A DNA stretch of 64,000 nucleotides from Strigops habroptila (GCF_004027225.2 NC_046358.1:1647180-1711179); one strand, 5' to 3'; numbered from the stretch's first letter, positions 10,983 to 24,149 are shown. Notes: generated by a model from the sequence alone, not told the origin. Numbers and translations are program-made.

Positions 10983-13900
10983 CACTCATTGAAGAACAAC
11001 CAAAGGTTGATTTGTGATGAAACATGCTAAAATGTCCCACTTGTTTCTGAATATTTGGAGGCAAGAATGTGTTGGGTTTTCTCATGGACCTGCCATCCCT
11101 TAGGCAACCCCAACTTGCCTCTTTCTTGATAGGAAATATGATGACAAAGCTCAGTCCTGTTAAAATAACCCATTTGTTAGATTTCTGCTGAGGGTTTGGA
11201 CCATTTTCTTCTCAGCTGTCCTTGGCCAGAGCCTACTCATGGTCTGCTACAGCACGGACATCATTCATCAATGTGATGGACTATATTCCTACCAAGTGTT
11301 GTATCTCTTCCAGCCATGAGATAGGATCTATGGATTTAAGGAGAATTTTAGTGCTTCCAGGTAATCCCCATGACAGATGGGAGCATGCAGAACACACGGA
11401 GCAGACCAAGGAGGCTTGGGTGAGAGAGGAGGAAAAGTTCCCTAAAGCTGCAGGAAATGGGAAAATTTGAGAGGAGTTTCTTGGAATCTTCTTCCACAAT
11501 CACAGACCAATCAATTACCTATCAAAGAATGTTCAAAGGTTGTTTAAGGAATGTTTCAAACGAATGTTTAAGATTTTCCTTCTGTGCTTTATTCCTTCAA
11601 AGTGCTTTTTATAGGGAATAAATACTTCAAACGATTTTGTTAATATACAACATCAAGTATTGGACACATAACCTGATAACTATTTGTGTACCTGCTTTCT
11701 ACAAGTTGTTTTTCCCTCTTGTCATGCTGTTACAAGAAGCAAAAGAAGTTTATATTGGCAAGAACTGGAATGTATGTTTTTATTCACCTTTTCAAGGAAG
11801 GGGAGAGTGTTTTGAGCTGTACCTGGGGGATTGGTAATAAAGTGGGAGCAAATGCAAATCAGGCGTGAAAGTGTTGGCACAGAAACTGCACAAATCCAAA
11901 CCCTGTTGTTAAAATATTGCCATTTGTAGAAGCTAAACCCAACCAAAACACTTGTCTGGGGTCATCACAGCTGTCTGTGTTGTTCTCCTCCATCCATATT
12001 TGGGTTTGCTGGTGCAGATACTGCTCTGTTGCTGGTTGTGCTGATGCCGTTGAAGGTTTCCTGCTGGGCTCCAGCTGTTCCTGCAGAAGCTCATGGGTTC
12101 CTGTGAGTCCTGCAGTGTTTCTGAGCCATTCCTTTGGCCAACTGCATGGCACCATTGGAGTTCACAGACTGGAAGAGAAGCTGGGACACCTATAGCTCAT
12201 GTGGAGGTCCGTATGTCACGCTGACCTGGAGCAAGGTGAGCCCAAACCCATCCCATGTGTCCATCTCTCAGCCAGTCCTCTAGACTCTCAGTGATACAAA
12301 TCAGTAACTCAGTGACAGTCTCCCAAGGAAGTGGTGGATTCCTCAATGTTGAACACTTAAGATTTGGCTGGAAAGGGTGCTGGAACATCTAGTCTAGGTC
12401 ATGCTTTTCCTAGAAAGGTTGGACCAGATGATCCTTGAGGTTCTTTCCAACCTGGTCTTCTCTGGTTCTGATGGAGAACTTGTCTGTTCATGTGACTATG
12501 TGTGGGTCTTTGGACATGGCAAATCTTCCTTTGGGCTACACAGAGTCTATTGATCCATCCAGTTCCACCTGAGTTACAGGATGTATGGACACAAGTCTGG
12601 CAGGTACGGCACAAGATTTGGGAGGCTTGTGCCCTTTAGGGAAGCAGGAGGGAATGATGGTGGCTCTCAGTCCTGGACAGCTGAACTACCACCTTCATTT
12701 CTACTGACTGCAAAGAGAGTCTTAGCAGTTGGCTCATATACTAAGCTTAATGCTGTTGACAAATGATGGATGAATAAATCCCACCTATGGATCAAATCTG
12801 ATCCAAATGTGAATTGCTATTTACATGGTGACTCTCTCCATGCTGTCAGTTTAATCTCGAAGCACTATCAGTTCAAAGCTTCTATTATTTAATGGAAAAA
12901 ATCATCTAACTGAAAGCATGTGAAGTGTAAACTGCCCAAATATTCCAGACACTTGAAGAACCTGGTGTCTATTGAGTGGGTTGAGCAGAGACAAATGACA
13001 CTGAAGTTACCATGAATATACTATCAATTTCCTGCTACACTCCCCCAAAATGTTTGTAGAAAGAACTGGATTAGCACCATCCCTTTTCAAAACAGGCTGT
13101 GATGAGATGGGTTTGGTCTTGCAATAGAGGTGGAGCAGTGGAATGACCTGGCTCTCTGCAAAAAGAAGTCAAAAATGGGCAGCTGACATACTCCTGGAAG
13201 TACCTGGAGCATAGCAAAAAGGTTTAATGGACCATCAGTCATGTTCTGACAGGTTGGTCCTGGGTAGACCTCCCTGTTCTTAACCATCAGGTTCATTTAC
13301 TGCTTGGAGACTTGAGTCAGCCTTCATCTCCTATAATCCCAGCCATCTGCTCCAGGCATCCATCCAGAGGTAATTACCTAAGCTGCTTGCAGTAGGTGTT
13401 TAAGATACTTGGAATAAACTGCCCTTTGGCTGCACCTTCTTACCTCCCCCTTGATTCTTCACAAGAGCTTGTGAAGAATAACTTGTGCTTGTTTGGATCT
13501 CTACTTGTTTTGATCTCTACTTTTCCTGTCCCTGGAGGCTGCTGAGTGTTGTAACAGGTTATAGACCTTTGTGACAATAATTAGCCGAGATTTTGCATCA
13601 TCCTGTGTGCATAGCTAAGCCTTTATTAGTAGTTTAGGCTGTTGTGACTCATGGGTTTTCATTCAGGAGCCAGCAATATACAATCCAGATTCACTCATCT
13701 GAGAGACCTGAACTGTAGCCAAAGCCATGAAAAATACTTGTTCCCTGAGTGTTGTGTCAGCTGCCTGCAAAGACCTGCAGAGAGAGATATAAAAGCAACA
13801 CGTTGCTGCAAGTGAAGTACTTCATCTGATGAAAATAGGCTGGAAGCTCCAAAAGGTTCAGGAGAGCCATTCTTGTTTGGAAGCTAGGAGAATGGCTTCA

Positions 13901-14140
13901 AGGGTTAATCTCTTCGATTAACTGCAGATATCCAGTGCCATCCAACGTGGAAAAGACCTTGCAGCTGTAAGAGGTGATCCCATCCACAGGTATGTGAGGA
14001 CATTCCCTGAAAGGTCCAGGTGAGCTCTGCTCTGGTAGAAATCACTGCAGCAAGTGAGGAGGCTGCTCTGATTTATGCCAGGTAAAGGTTTGCTCCTCTA
14101 TGTTGGTTAAAGAAGATTAAATATTCCTGCTGGGATGCAC
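10983..14140. other. Intergenic spacer
   Basis: No gene recognised. Only short unrelated frames are present. An old CR1-like 3' end is listed separately at 12320-12474; the rest is unique AT-rich sequence. Confidence 0.6.
12320..12474 (+). mobile_element. Old CR1-like 3' end fragment
   Basis: Contains the typical 3' sequence words of an ancient CR1: CCCAAGGAAGTGGTGGATTC, then GGACCAGATGATCCTTGAGG, then TTCTTTCCAACCT. More diverged than the other CR1 copies in the window, so probably an older insertion. Confidence 0.6.
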
Positions 14141-14466
14141 TCATAGAATCCCTGACTGATTTGGGTTGGAAGGGGCCTTTAAGGCTCATCCAGTTCCAAC
14201 TTCCTTCCAGGGACACCTTCCACTAGAGCAGGTTGCTCCAAGCCCCTGTGTCCAACCTGGCCTTGAACACTGCCAGGGATGGGGCAGCCACAGCTTCTCT
14301 GGGCACCCTGTGCCAGCGCCTCAGCACCCTCACAGGGAAGAGCTTCTGCCTCAGAGCTCATCTCAATCTCCCCTCTGGCAGGTTAAAGCCATTCCCCTTG
14401 GCCTGTCCCTACAGCCCCTTGTCCAAAGCCCCTCTCCAGGTTTCCTGGAGCCCCTTTAGGCACTGG
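14141..14466 (-). mobile_element. CR1 LINE 3' fragment
   Basis: Minus-strand CR1: 3' tail at 14141 (TCATAGAATC), then the CTCCAAGCCCCTGTGTCCAA and CTTCTCTGGGCACCCTGTGC blocks on the plus strand, ending near CCCCTTTAGGCACTGG. About 325 bp, 5'-truncated. Same subfamily as the copies at 33513, 50412, 53451 and 55030. Confidence 0.93.
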
Positions 14467-15625
14467 TCAGAAATCACAGTGCTTATGATATGTTTAAGGA
14501 GCCTGGGACAAGAAGAGAGGAGAAAATTCTCAAGGAAAGATTAACCCACCCACTGACCATGAAATAAAGTGACATTCACTTTAAAAAGCAAAGAATATTT
14601 CTATAAAGAAATGTTCTGCTGGTGGAGAATGGATCTTCACTGAGTCTTCTGGTCCTGGCACTCATCTGCTGGGGTAAGACTTTGATTCTCATCTTTAATC
14701 CTGTAAAGATTTACTTGTTTTATTCTGAACCTTCATGTTATCAGGGACAGAAGCCTGTAATTCACACTTTCATGAGGGTGAGCAGCTTAATTTAGTGCCT
14801 AAACTTAGACAACCAGAGTTTAGTGAGTTTGGCTCAGCACAGCTCCATGGTCTCATCCGTGGTGTTGACTCCCCTTAATTGTATATTTTCTATATTGTAC
14901 TAAGGAAAGAACATCTTCAGCCTCAAATTTTGCTCATGGCCTCCCTGGTTTCACCTCCCCAAGGTTTCCAAGACTGTAATGTTTAACTCTTCATGTTCTG
15001 AATGGGTTTTAGGGTCAGGCAGCACCTCCTTCCTTTCTCCTTCCTTAATTTCCAACAAATTTAAGACTCTCTTTCCTTCACCTCTCTGTCCTTTCCAAAA
15101 CCACCAACGGAAAGCTACAGTATTTTTAGGCTCATATTAGTTGTAGATAGAAGCTGCTGCTTTTTTATTCTGGGCACCTTATATTGATTGGCTTGATATG
15201 GGGAGCGAGGAAACAAACGTGGAGAACAACTTAATCGTAGGAGGTCAAGGGCAGAACTGAAGACTCGGTCTGTGTCACTTTAATCCCTCTCTGCTGCTGT
15301 ATCCATTGATCTCATCAAACTGTAGGTACCAAAATGGGATTCTGTGATACAAACGAACCTGTCCAAAGTTGTTCAGGAAAGCTGGGATGCTCTCCCTTCA
15401 GAAGGAGCCTCCTCTTTCCGTGGGCTGTATAGGAGGGCAAGCTTGGAGCAGATGGCCACAGAGCAGTCCATCCCACTGTAGCTCCCTGGAAATGAATGGT
15501 CCGGGTGCCCTGGATGCACACAGTGTAATTGTCAATTTATCCCATTCCAGTTCAAATAAAGGCATGGTTTCTACTGTCCTGTGTTTTCTAGGCTCTCTCC
15601 TTCCTCAGCAGACACAAAGCCCTGA
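14467..15625. other. Intergenic spacer upstream of OR at 15626
   Basis: Unique sequence with no recognised exon. It should hold the promoter and any noncoding leader exon of the receptor that follows. Confidence 0.55.
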
Positions 15626-16564
15626 ATGGCAGAGCAGAATCACAGCTCTGCAGCAGAGTTCGTCTTCAAGGGCCTCAGTGACCAAGCGGAGATGAAGGCA
15701 GCTCTCTTTGTGCTGTTGCTGCTCATCTACACCATCACCCTTCTGGGCAATGCAGGGATAATCGTAGCCATCCGAGGTCACCCACGGCTCCACACATCCA
15801 TGTACTTCTTCCTGGGCAGCCTCTCCATTGTTGACATCTGCTTCTCCTCTGTGACTGCCCCCAGGACCTTGGTGAACTTCCTATCAGAAAGGAAGACCAT
15901 TTCCTTTGCTGGGTGCATGGGTCAAGCCTTCTTCTACATCATCTTTGTGACGACTGAGTGTTTCCTTCTGGCTGTCATGGCATATGACCGGTATGTGGCC
16001 ATCTGCAACCCCTTACTCTACTCCTCTGTCATGACTCGGAGGTTGTGCGTGGGGCTGGTGGTGGGGTGCTACATTGGGGGTGTCCTGAACTCCATCATTC
16101 AGATGACTTTCATCATCAGACTGCCCTTCTGCAGCTCCAATGTCATCAATCACTTCTTCTGTGATGTTCCTCCCCTCCTGGCTCTGTCCTGTGCCAGCAC
16201 ATACATCAGTGAGATGATCCTCTTCTCCTTGGCCGGCATCATTGAGCTCAGCACCATCTCTGCCATTCTGGTTTCCTACATCTTCATCTTCTTTGCCATC
16301 CTGAGAATCCGTTCAGCTGAGGGCAGGCAAAAAGCCTTCTCCACCTGTGTGTCCCACCTGACCGTGGTGACCATGTTGTATGGGACAACCATCTTCATGT
16401 ATTTACGCCCCAGCTCTAGTTACTCCCTGAACACTGACAAAGTGGTCTCTGTCTTCTACACAGTGGTGATCCCCATGCTCAACCCCCTCATCTACAGCCT
16501 GAGGAACAAGGAGATGAAGGATGCTCTGAGGAGAACAGCAGAAAGAATCACAGTCAGGCTCTGA
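15626..16564 (+). CDS. Olfactory receptor, class II, 312 aa
   Basis: Complete single-exon odorant receptor. The ATG at 15626 is followed by an NHS sequon at residues 5-7 and [10 protein letters not shown]. Hallmarks: LLGNAGIIV in TM1, [53 protein letters not shown] in TM5, [23 protein letters not shown] and [21 protein letters not shown]. The PMYFFL motif reads SMYFFL here, a mild departure. Nothing suggests a pseudogene. It shares the [14 protein letters not shown] stretch with the receptor at 9850, so the two are probably older relatives within the cluster. Confidence 0.96.
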   Translation: MAEQNHSSAAEFVFKGLSDQAEMKAALFVLLLLIYTITLLGNAGIIVAIRGHPRLHTSMYFFLGSLSIVDICFSSVTAPRTLVNFLSERKTISFAGCMGQAFFYIIFVTTECFLLAVMAYDRYVAICNPLLYSSVMTRRLCVGLVVGCYIGGVLNSIIQMTFIIRLPFCSSNVINHFFCDVPPLLALSCASTYISEMILFSLAGIIELSTISAILVSYIFIFFAILRIRSAEGRQKAFSTCVSHLTVVTMLYGTTIFMYLRPSSSYSLNTDKVVSVFYTVVIPMLNPLIYSLRNKEMKDALRRTAERITVRL

Positions 16565-16999
16565 ACCTTCTGCATGAAAACTCTGATCCAGGGATGTGGG
16601 TAACATGGGATTTGTCCCAGAAAATGTGGAGCTTCCACCCACGGACATATTCAGAAGTTGCCTAGATGAGGCCAGGAGCAATCTGATGTGGCCATGAAAT
16701 CAGCAGGACACAGTTATTGTTCAGAAAGGACATCTAGGAGGTCGCTGTTCCTATGGATGGCAAGATACACATGCATACATATGTATTTATGTGTATAAAT
16801 ATATAAAAATACAATATCAAATGCATCTTATACTATATATTTATATATAATACAATATATTATTGTGTTAAATGTGAACACCAACACACACAGTACTGAT
16901 TTTCCTTGTCACTCCCTCGCCTCAGTTCAGTTGGTTCTCAGTGATTTAGGGGCTGGGTCGGGGAGGCAGCTCCTATGAAAAGCTTTTTATAGGAAGGAT
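16565..16999. other. Downstream of OR: AT-rich tract
   Basis: Contains an AT-rich low-complexity run at about 16771-16868 built from ATATAT, TATTTAT and ACATAC words. No gene. Confidence 0.6.
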
Positions 17000-17291
17000 G
17001 GACTCTTCGTTAGGGACTGTAGTGGTAGGACAAGGGGTAATGGGTTCAAACTTAAACAGGGAAGTTTAGGTTAGGTATAAGGAAGGAGTTCTTTACTGTG
17101 GGGGTGCTGAGGCATTGGAATGGGTTTCCCAAGGAAGTTGTGAATGCTCCATCCCTGGCAGTGTTCAAGGCCAGGTTGGACAGAGCCTTGGGCCAGATGG
17201 TTTAGTGCGAGGTGTCCCTGCCCATGGCAGGGGGTTGGAACTAGATGATCTTAAGGTCCTTTCTAACCCTAGCTATTCTATGATTCTATGA
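17000..17291 (+). mobile_element. CR1 LINE 3' fragment
   Basis: Plus-strand CR1 running from GGACTCTTCGTTAGGGACTG to the tandem TTCTATGATTCTATGA tail. About 290 bp, 5'-truncated. Confidence 0.93.
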
Positions 17292-18819
17292 AACCCAAGA
17301 ACTAAATGGCTGAACTGATGTTTTAATGCAGTTATGGAGCAATGGGATATTGTGCATAAGCCAAGTGAGTGAAATACAATTCTTCAACAGATCTGTGTTT
17401 GGAACCAGGCTGCTGAGTTAAATCCCAGACAGACTGGGCTTTATCACTTCTTTTCAGGCAACTGTAGAACTTCACCCTTTCACTTTTCCTTCTCAAGTTC
17501 TGCTTTTCTCAAAGCCTTGAAGCAAAGCTCTAATGAGTTTTCTAATTTATACCCACAGTGGTTTGTTAAAAACAAAGGCAAGAATATTATCAGTAGAGTT
17601 TGCAGCAGGAGATTTGCACTTTGGTTTGAGGCAATGGGGAAAAGGAATTAAAGAAACCCAAAGCAAACATGGAAACACCCAAACACCCTGAAACAACAAC
17701 AGGAAAAGGAAGGGTAATGAAAAAACCCAACCAAAAGTCTTTATTTCTAATGCAAGAAGTAATTGAAGTAATTCCTGGCACAAATTGCAGCTCCCCATGT
17801 CCTGGTTGCTATAAAAACGCAATGCCACCAGGGGGAACAGTCACCACAGGGTTTCCTCACACCCCCAAAACTTCGCTCTTTAGCAGCTCATCACTCAAAG
17901 GTGAGAGATGTCCCTGATCCAATTGTCTTAACAAGCTCCTCCGGGAAGGGATTTGGATATGATGGGCTGATGGGATGGAGAAGGCTTGGCTGGGTCCTGG
18001 GCGGGGATTTTCCACCTGTGGTCACTTGAGCTATGGCATCACCAGTGGGAAAAACACTCTTTAATACAGGGAAAAATAACCCAAACAGGGATGTGACCCT
18101 GGCCAGCACCAAGAAATTAGTCTTTATTCTTTATCTATTCTTTACTTTTTTATTTATTCTTTATTCTTTATTCTTTACTAAAGTTAGCAGCCTGAAGCTG
18201 ACTCTTACTGTTGCCGGCAAAGCACAACAGTATCCACATATCCCCATTCTTTAGGTGCCCCTTTCCCTCCCCAAAGCTGCATTTCATTTAATTCTGAACA
18301 AAATCTATTCCTCTTTATATGTGATTTTTGTTCCTTCTTGGTACCACTGCTCTCTGTGGTCACCTCCAAGAGGTGCAAAATGGTCACAAGGAGTCTCTTT
18401 AGGTATCAAATGCAGATCTGGAGGGAGTAAATTTGAAAGAAGTGGCTGGAAAAACATGGATCAGGATTTCTTATACATCACCACCATCTATTGGACATTG
18501 TTGGGAATATCCACTCCTCTTTATTTAAGATAAAACCTTCTTTTTCTTATGTGCCTATAAGCTTTGGATAGCCAGTGGCTTGTTCTTGTCCAGGAAACTG
18601 AGAAATAGTGGATAAATAAACCAAGACCATGGTGCTACCTCTACACTTGGCTGATTCTAGGTAGATAGTTTATTTTCTGAGCCTGCTAAAACAACGTCAG
18701 ATGGTTGAACAAGCTTCAGACCAAGTCCCCTCACATTTAGAAATGATGCTTTAAACTCCACTCTTCTTTTCCCAATGCAATTCTTGGCTGAGACTTCAGG
18801 TTGTATGAAATGTGGATTA
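17292..18819. other. Intergenic spacer
   Basis: No gene recognised; one short tandem repeat at 18121-18178 (listed). Confidence 0.6.
18121..18178 (+). repeat. TTCTTTA-type microsatellite
   Basis: Imperfect tandem copies of TTCTTTA/TTTATTC over about 58 bases. Confidence 0.8.
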
Positions 18820-19306
18820 TCACAGAATCATAGAATAGTTAGGGTTGCAAAGGACCTTAAGATCATCCAGTTCCAACCCTCCTGCCATGGGCAGGCACAC
18901 CACACACTAGACCATGTCACCCATGTCCAGCCTGGCCTTGAACACTGCCAGGCTTGGGGTATTTACCACTTCTCTGGGCAACCTGTGCCAGCGCCTCAGC
19001 ACCCTCACAGAGAAGAACTTCTACCTTATATCTAACCTGAACTTCCGCTGTTTCAGTTTGAACCCATCACCCCTTGTCCTGTCGCTACAGTCCCTGATGA
19101 AGAGTCCTCTCTCCAGCATCCTTGTAGCCCCCTTCAGACACTGGAAGCTGCTCTGAGGTCTCCACGCAGCTTCTCTTCTCCAGGCTGACCAGCCCTAATG
19201 TTCTCAGCCTGTCTCCATATGGGAGGTACTCCACCCCTTGATCATTGTCATGGCCTCCTCTGGACTTGCTCCAACAGCTCCATTCCTTCTTATGTCGAGG
19301 ACATCA
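18820..19306 (-). mobile_element. CR1 LINE 3' fragment, about 490 bp
   Basis: Minus-strand CR1 with its tail at 18820 (TCACAGAATCATAGAATAG). It extends through the ORF2 end and 3' UTR to the TGGACTTGCTCCAACAGCTC block near 19265. 5'-truncated. Confidence 0.93.
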
Positions 19307-20737
19307 CATTCACTCTACATTTAAAATTATTTTTCTCCTAAATAGTCTGGGCTATCCATACACGAATTGACGTGCTAATTCCTGGTGTTTTAAATGATTC
19401 CCTCCTCCATTAGTTGTTTCCTATAGATCTACGGATCCCTCTCAGAGAGGGTGCCCACAGCACATCTTTACTCCTGACAAAGCTATCTCAGATTTTATAA
19501 TGAAGGCAAATGAAAACACATCAGATTTGAACATAGGGAAGATCTCAACTTTTATCACATGTAGGTGAGGGATTTAACTCCTTGTTGTTGATGTGTGTAA
19601 ATCACACCCATCACCACCTAAGTAATCCCAGGGGAGCAGCTGGGATTATTTAGGTGCTCTCAGATGCTGAATTAAATGGATGAGGCTGCCTATATAATAA
19701 CTGTGGTGACCTTCATTGGGAAGAAACCCACCTTTTATTAGGGACCATTAAGTGCTAGGCAGGTAAAACCAGGGTCAATCCCTACTAGGGTTTTTTGGCA
19801 GCAAAGACTTCTGTCCCTTCCTGGAAGGCTCTGCAGCCCCTTCTCATCTTTGGGAGCATAGTAAAGGAAGAGTTTCTGATTGAAAAATGAAGGCAGATAT
19901 ATCAAAATGAAAAAAAAGTTGGGCTTTTATATTTTCATTCTAAATATCAGCATAAACTGAGATGAAGGAGAGCTGGATTTCTCATCGTTTGAGGGTTGAA
20001 TGCTTCCAAGAGTGCTTCCCAAGAGGTAATCCTGGTTTTGAATATGGATATGACACACTACATACTGATATGTAATAAACCACCTTTGGGGATTTTTAAG
20101 GGTGTATACAACTCTTAAAGGCAATGATTTTGGGGTGGTATTGTTCAAATAACACCTTCCAGTGCCATTGATTTTAAAATCTATTGGGTGTATCTTGATG
20201 TGGCTCTTGGGACCCCTTTGGGCTGACCCCCGCCTTGTCTAACAGCTCCTTGGAGGTTAATATGTTATTCCCTGAGTTGTTTTAGCCCTGGCTCTGTGAA
20301 TACCACAAAGGACAAAGCTCTGGAAGGATGGGTAGATGTCGTATGGGAGAAGACAGAGCAGCATTACCCTTCTAGATGGAGCCTGGAGCATTTCAACAGG
20401 ATCTGAGAGCGAAGAGGAAGAAATCCCTGATACAAAAATCCTGCTTTGTCCCGTGGCATCCATAGGATCCCCAGGACTTGTAGCAGACCTTACCCCCCTG
20501 CTCTGCTTCAGGGCAGCAGAAATCATCACCCTGAGGAACCAGAGGGATGCTGATGGCATGAGCATGCGGTGCTTTTGCTTCATATTTTAAACCATCCTTT
20601 TTTGCATTCACGAGATAGTCTGGGATGTAAGACTCTTAAAACAGCAGCTAGCCAAACAGTGTACCATAGCTCTGTAGACCTGGCACCTTCCTCTTGTTCC
20701 TATCATGAGATCTTGAGGATAACATCCACTATGACAG
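19307..20737. other. Intergenic spacer
   Basis: Unique sequence with no recognisable exon. A frame of about 84 codons at 20336-20590 has no similarity I recognise and no gene context. Confidence 0.55.
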
Positions 20738-20982
20738 CTTTGAGCTGCCGGAGGGGAGAGCTCTTAGGCAGAAGCTCTTCCCTGTGAGGGTGCTGACGTG
20801 CTGGCACAGGGTGCCCAGAGAAGCTGTGGCTGCCCCATCCCTGGCAGTGTTCAAGGCCAGGTTGGACACAGGGGCTTGGAGCAACCTGCTCTAGTGGAAG
20901 GAGTCCCTGCCTGTGGCAGGGGGTTGGAACTGAATGAGCTTTAAGGTCCCTTTCAACATAAACCAGGCTGGGATTTTGTGAG
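20738..20982 (+). mobile_element. CR1 LINE 3' fragment
   Basis: Plus-strand CR1 from GGAGGGGAGAGCTCTTAGGC to GGGATTTTGTGA, the usual tail slightly decayed. About 245 bp. Confidence 0.9.
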
Positions 20983-22602
20983 AGCAAGCTAACTGCTATC
21001 TAACCAGGAAGACACGCTGCAAGGCTTTGCTCAGCTCTAGGATCTCAACAGCAGCTGGACTTTCTCCTATCCACAATGTCATGAGTTACATCTTAGATAG
21101 CACTAATGCCAGGCTGCTTGGTGAGTCCTAGGGCAGCTTGTTGAAAGCTTGGTAAAAAGAAATTTCTTACTAAATTTGGGTAGAAAATCCACAAATGGAG
21201 GTCCTTTCCCCAGGGGGACAGGGGTAAATATTCAGTTAGCTCTTCATCACAGCATGGATCAACCACCTGCCTGTCAGAATTCATAATTAGATATTATGGA
21301 TAATATCTAATCCAAGGCAGCAAGGTATGGGCTTTTAGTTTAATTTATCTCCATTTCAGTGAGTGTGTTCAAGCTACAGGGAGATGTGCTTCCTGGCGGG
21401 CAGCTCTCTTGTATGGCACGAGCTGCAGCCTTACAAACATCCCAGGTTTCATATCTACACCTTGGATCACTTCACACCAAGCCGTTGGTTTGTCAAACAA
21501 GAAGAAGGTGAGGGTGAGCCTTGCTTAATTGTGAGCTTCAGGTCAATTCTCCAAAGGCAGTAGATGTGTGTGTCTGGGCAGGTGGATGCTGCCTCGGGGG
21601 GAGGATTGAGCCCCAGACCCAAAGAGCTCAATTTCTCATTACTTGGGCCACATCTTCCAGCTCTGTGTTGATGTCTCAGGAGCTATTTTGCCTCCGGCAT
21701 CTCTGTGTGAGCAGTGAAAAGCAGCTCTAAATCCCCATTAATAACACCAGGAGATCAGACACGCTGCTCACAGGATATCTGAAATGAGGGGTCTGGCTCT
21801 GGAGGTGGAACCTCATCCTTTCAGCAAAGGGTCATCAAATAATGATGACTCTTAAGTGTGGCTCTGCTTGTCAGATGCTGGGCAGCGTGCACTCCTGCTT
21901 TTCTCTCTGGTGTAGGTCTGTCAAGTGATGATTAATGTTAGCCAGGGAAAATCAATGCGTATTTATTCTACCTGTCGTAGGCTGTGATTTTAAGAGCCGC
22001 TGATTACTCCCAGGGAGAATTTATCTTTGATCAAGCCTGAATTTATCTTTTATCTCCAAGTTAGGCATCGTATCTAAAGCAAAGTGAGGTGAGAAATCCT
22101 GGCTCTGCACCATCCTACCCTAAGGAAAGTTGTATTTTCCCTAGAAGAGCTCCTCCTGGGACATGGGGAACAGCTATTTATTACTCGCTGGACTGGCAGC
22201 ACCTGAAAGGTGAGAAATAATTCTCTTTTCCCTTTTCTCAGCAGTTACTGAGGAATTCAAGGACTTCCATGTGCCGGTGGCTTGAGAGGAGCTATGAGAA
22301 ACCCTGCAGTTTATTTCTGCTTTATTCTGGTGTTGCCCTCCCTCCTAGCTTTATAATATCCACTTGCTTCCAAGTGTGTTGGTGGTGGTTGTATGTGTTT
22401 AGCCAAGACTGGCCTTGTGAAATTGGTGTTTTCCTCTCTCAAAGGGAATTTACCTTATATTGACTTTTATATATATATATCGATAATTGATATATGTATC
22501 TCGATAGTCAAAAGTTGACATTTTAACATTATTGAAGGATTTGGGCCTATTCAACATTTCAATTTAAAGACATAAAGCAGGCAAACTGCTTATAGATTCA
22601 CT
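20983..22602. other. Intergenic spacer upstream of OR at 22603
   Basis: No exon recognised. A TA-rich run (TATATATATATATCGATAAT) lies at about 22471-22512, immediately upstream of the receptor. Confidence 0.55.
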
Positions 22603-23556
22603 ATGGTTGAAGGTAATTACACATCCTCATCCGAGTTTATTCTCCTGGGTTTCACAAACCGAGAAGACCTGCGGGTGATGTGCTTTGTCTTATTCCTTGC
22701 CATCTATGTGGCCACCCTCGTAGGAAATCTGGGAGTCATTGCATTGATCAGAATGGATTCGTGCCTACACACCCCTATGTACTTCTTCCTAAGCCACTTG
22801 TCTCTCCTGGATGTCTGCTACTCCTCTACCATCATCCCTCAAGCCTTGATGAATGTTCTAGTGGAGAAGAAGGTGATTTCCTTCGTTAGGTGTGCCACTC
22901 AGCTCTTCTCCTTCGCAACCTGTGCCACCACGGAATGCTACATGCTGGCTGCTATGGCTTATGATCGCTACATGGCCATTTGTAAACCCCTGCTCTACTC
23001 CGTGGTCATGTCCCAGAGGCTTTTCATTGGGATGTTGGCTGGTGCCTACTTAGCTGGGGTGATCAGCTCCACCATACACACGGTTTCCATATTTCGTCTC
23101 CCGTTCTGTCGGTCCAAGACGATCAATCACTTCTTCTGTGATGGACCACCACTGCTAGCCCTCTCCTGCTCTGACACCCATGCCATCGAGGTGATGGTAT
23201 CTGCTGTGGTGGGGTTCAATGTACTGAGCACCACAGTCTTCATCCTGGTCTCTTACTTGTCGGTCCTCTTCACTGTCATGCGGATGCGCTCCGTGGCTGG
23301 TCGGCGTAAAGCCTTCTCCACTTGTGCCTCTCACTTTGTCTCCATCACTTTGTACTATGGCAGCTCCCTCTTCATGTACATGCGCCCTGGCTCCAGACAG
23401 TCCTCAGAGCATGATGAGGTGATATCCATGCTGTACTCTGTGGTTGTCCCCATGCTGAACCCACTCATCTACAGCCTAAGAAACGCGGATATGAAGAATG
23501 CCATGAGGAAAGCAAAAAATAGAGTCCTCTCCTCTTTGTCCATCCGTGGTTCCTAG
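22603..23556 (+). CDS. Olfactory receptor, class II, 317 aa
   Basis: Complete single-exon odorant receptor. The ATG at 22603 gives an NYT sequon at residues 5-7 and SEFILLGFTN. Hallmarks: [10 protein letters not shown] in TM1, [83 protein letters not shown] and [21 protein letters not shown]. The conserved KE near the end of TM7 is AD here. An AATAAA lies 379 bases downstream, and a 28-bp minisatellite lies between stop and signal, so it would be transcribed in the 3' UTR. Confidence 0.96.
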   Translation: MVEGNYTSSSEFILLGFTNREDLRVMCFVLFLAIYVATLVGNLGVIALIRMDSCLHTPMYFFLSHLSLLDVCYSSTIIPQALMNVLVEKKVISFVRCATQLFSFATCATTECYMLAAMAYDRYMAICKPLLYSVVMSQRLFIGMLAGAYLAGVISSTIHTVSIFRLPFCRSKTINHFFCDGPPLLALSCSDTHAIEVMVSAVVGFNVLSTTVFILVSYLSVLFTVMRMRSVAGRRKAFSTCASHFVSITLYYGSSLFMYMRPGSRQSSEHDEVISMLYSVVVPMLNPLIYSLRNADMKNAMRKAKNRVLSSLSIRGS

Positions 23557-23606
23557 TCAGCGGAAAGGAGAGGGCTACCCTGCCATGGTGAGGAGGGTTA
23601 GATATA

Positions 23607-23758
23607 GCACCTTCAAAAAGGATGGTTGGGTATTGCACCTTCCAGAAGGATGGTTGGGTATTGCACCTTCCAGAAGGATGGTTGGGTATTGCACCTTCAA
23701 GAAGGATGGTTGAGCATTACACCTTCAAGGGTGGTTGGATATAGCACCTTCAAGAAGC
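23607..23758 (+). repeat. 28-bp minisatellite downstream of OR
   Basis: About 5.5 tandem units starting at 23607, 23635, 23663, 23691, 23719 and 23744. The unit begins GCACCTTCCAGAAGG and ends GGTTGGGTATT. The first four are nearly identical; the fifth is short and diverged. Confidence 0.92.
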
Positions 23759-23934
23759 AGGGACTGAATACACTTGGAAGCAGGACACTGAAAAACATGC
23801 TTCTCCTTAAATCAAGGCTACATGCTGTGCTGGGATGGACAGGACTTTGCCCAGTTGCAGCCTGAGACCGGACAGTGACTGTGTATTGGGCAGAAAATTG
23901 TTGTCCAAAGTGATTGTTATTTAAATATGACTTG

Positions 23935-23940
23935 AAATAA
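23935..23940 (+). other. Poly(A) signal candidate for OR at 22603-23556
   Basis: AATAAA hexamer 379 bases past the stop, followed by an AT-rich tract. Confidence 0.5.
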
Positions 23941-24149
23941 ATATTTTTTATGATTTAAATCTCATTAAAAATAAAAACTTTATTTCAGGCTTCAGAAAGC
24001 AAAAGGAAGAATGCAGTGGTGGCATTAAATCTGCTGGTGTCTGATCTGTAATGTTTTATATTAACATATTTTAAATGACCTCTGGTATTAAGGGGATATT
24101 AACTGATATTTCCAGGAGTTTCAGCTCCAGACCACAAAGTTGGGTCATG

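Noticed and set aside
23607-23758. Possible CRISPR-like array
   Set aside because: Units are head to tail without unique spacers, in a vertebrate nuclear genome; it is a minisatellite.
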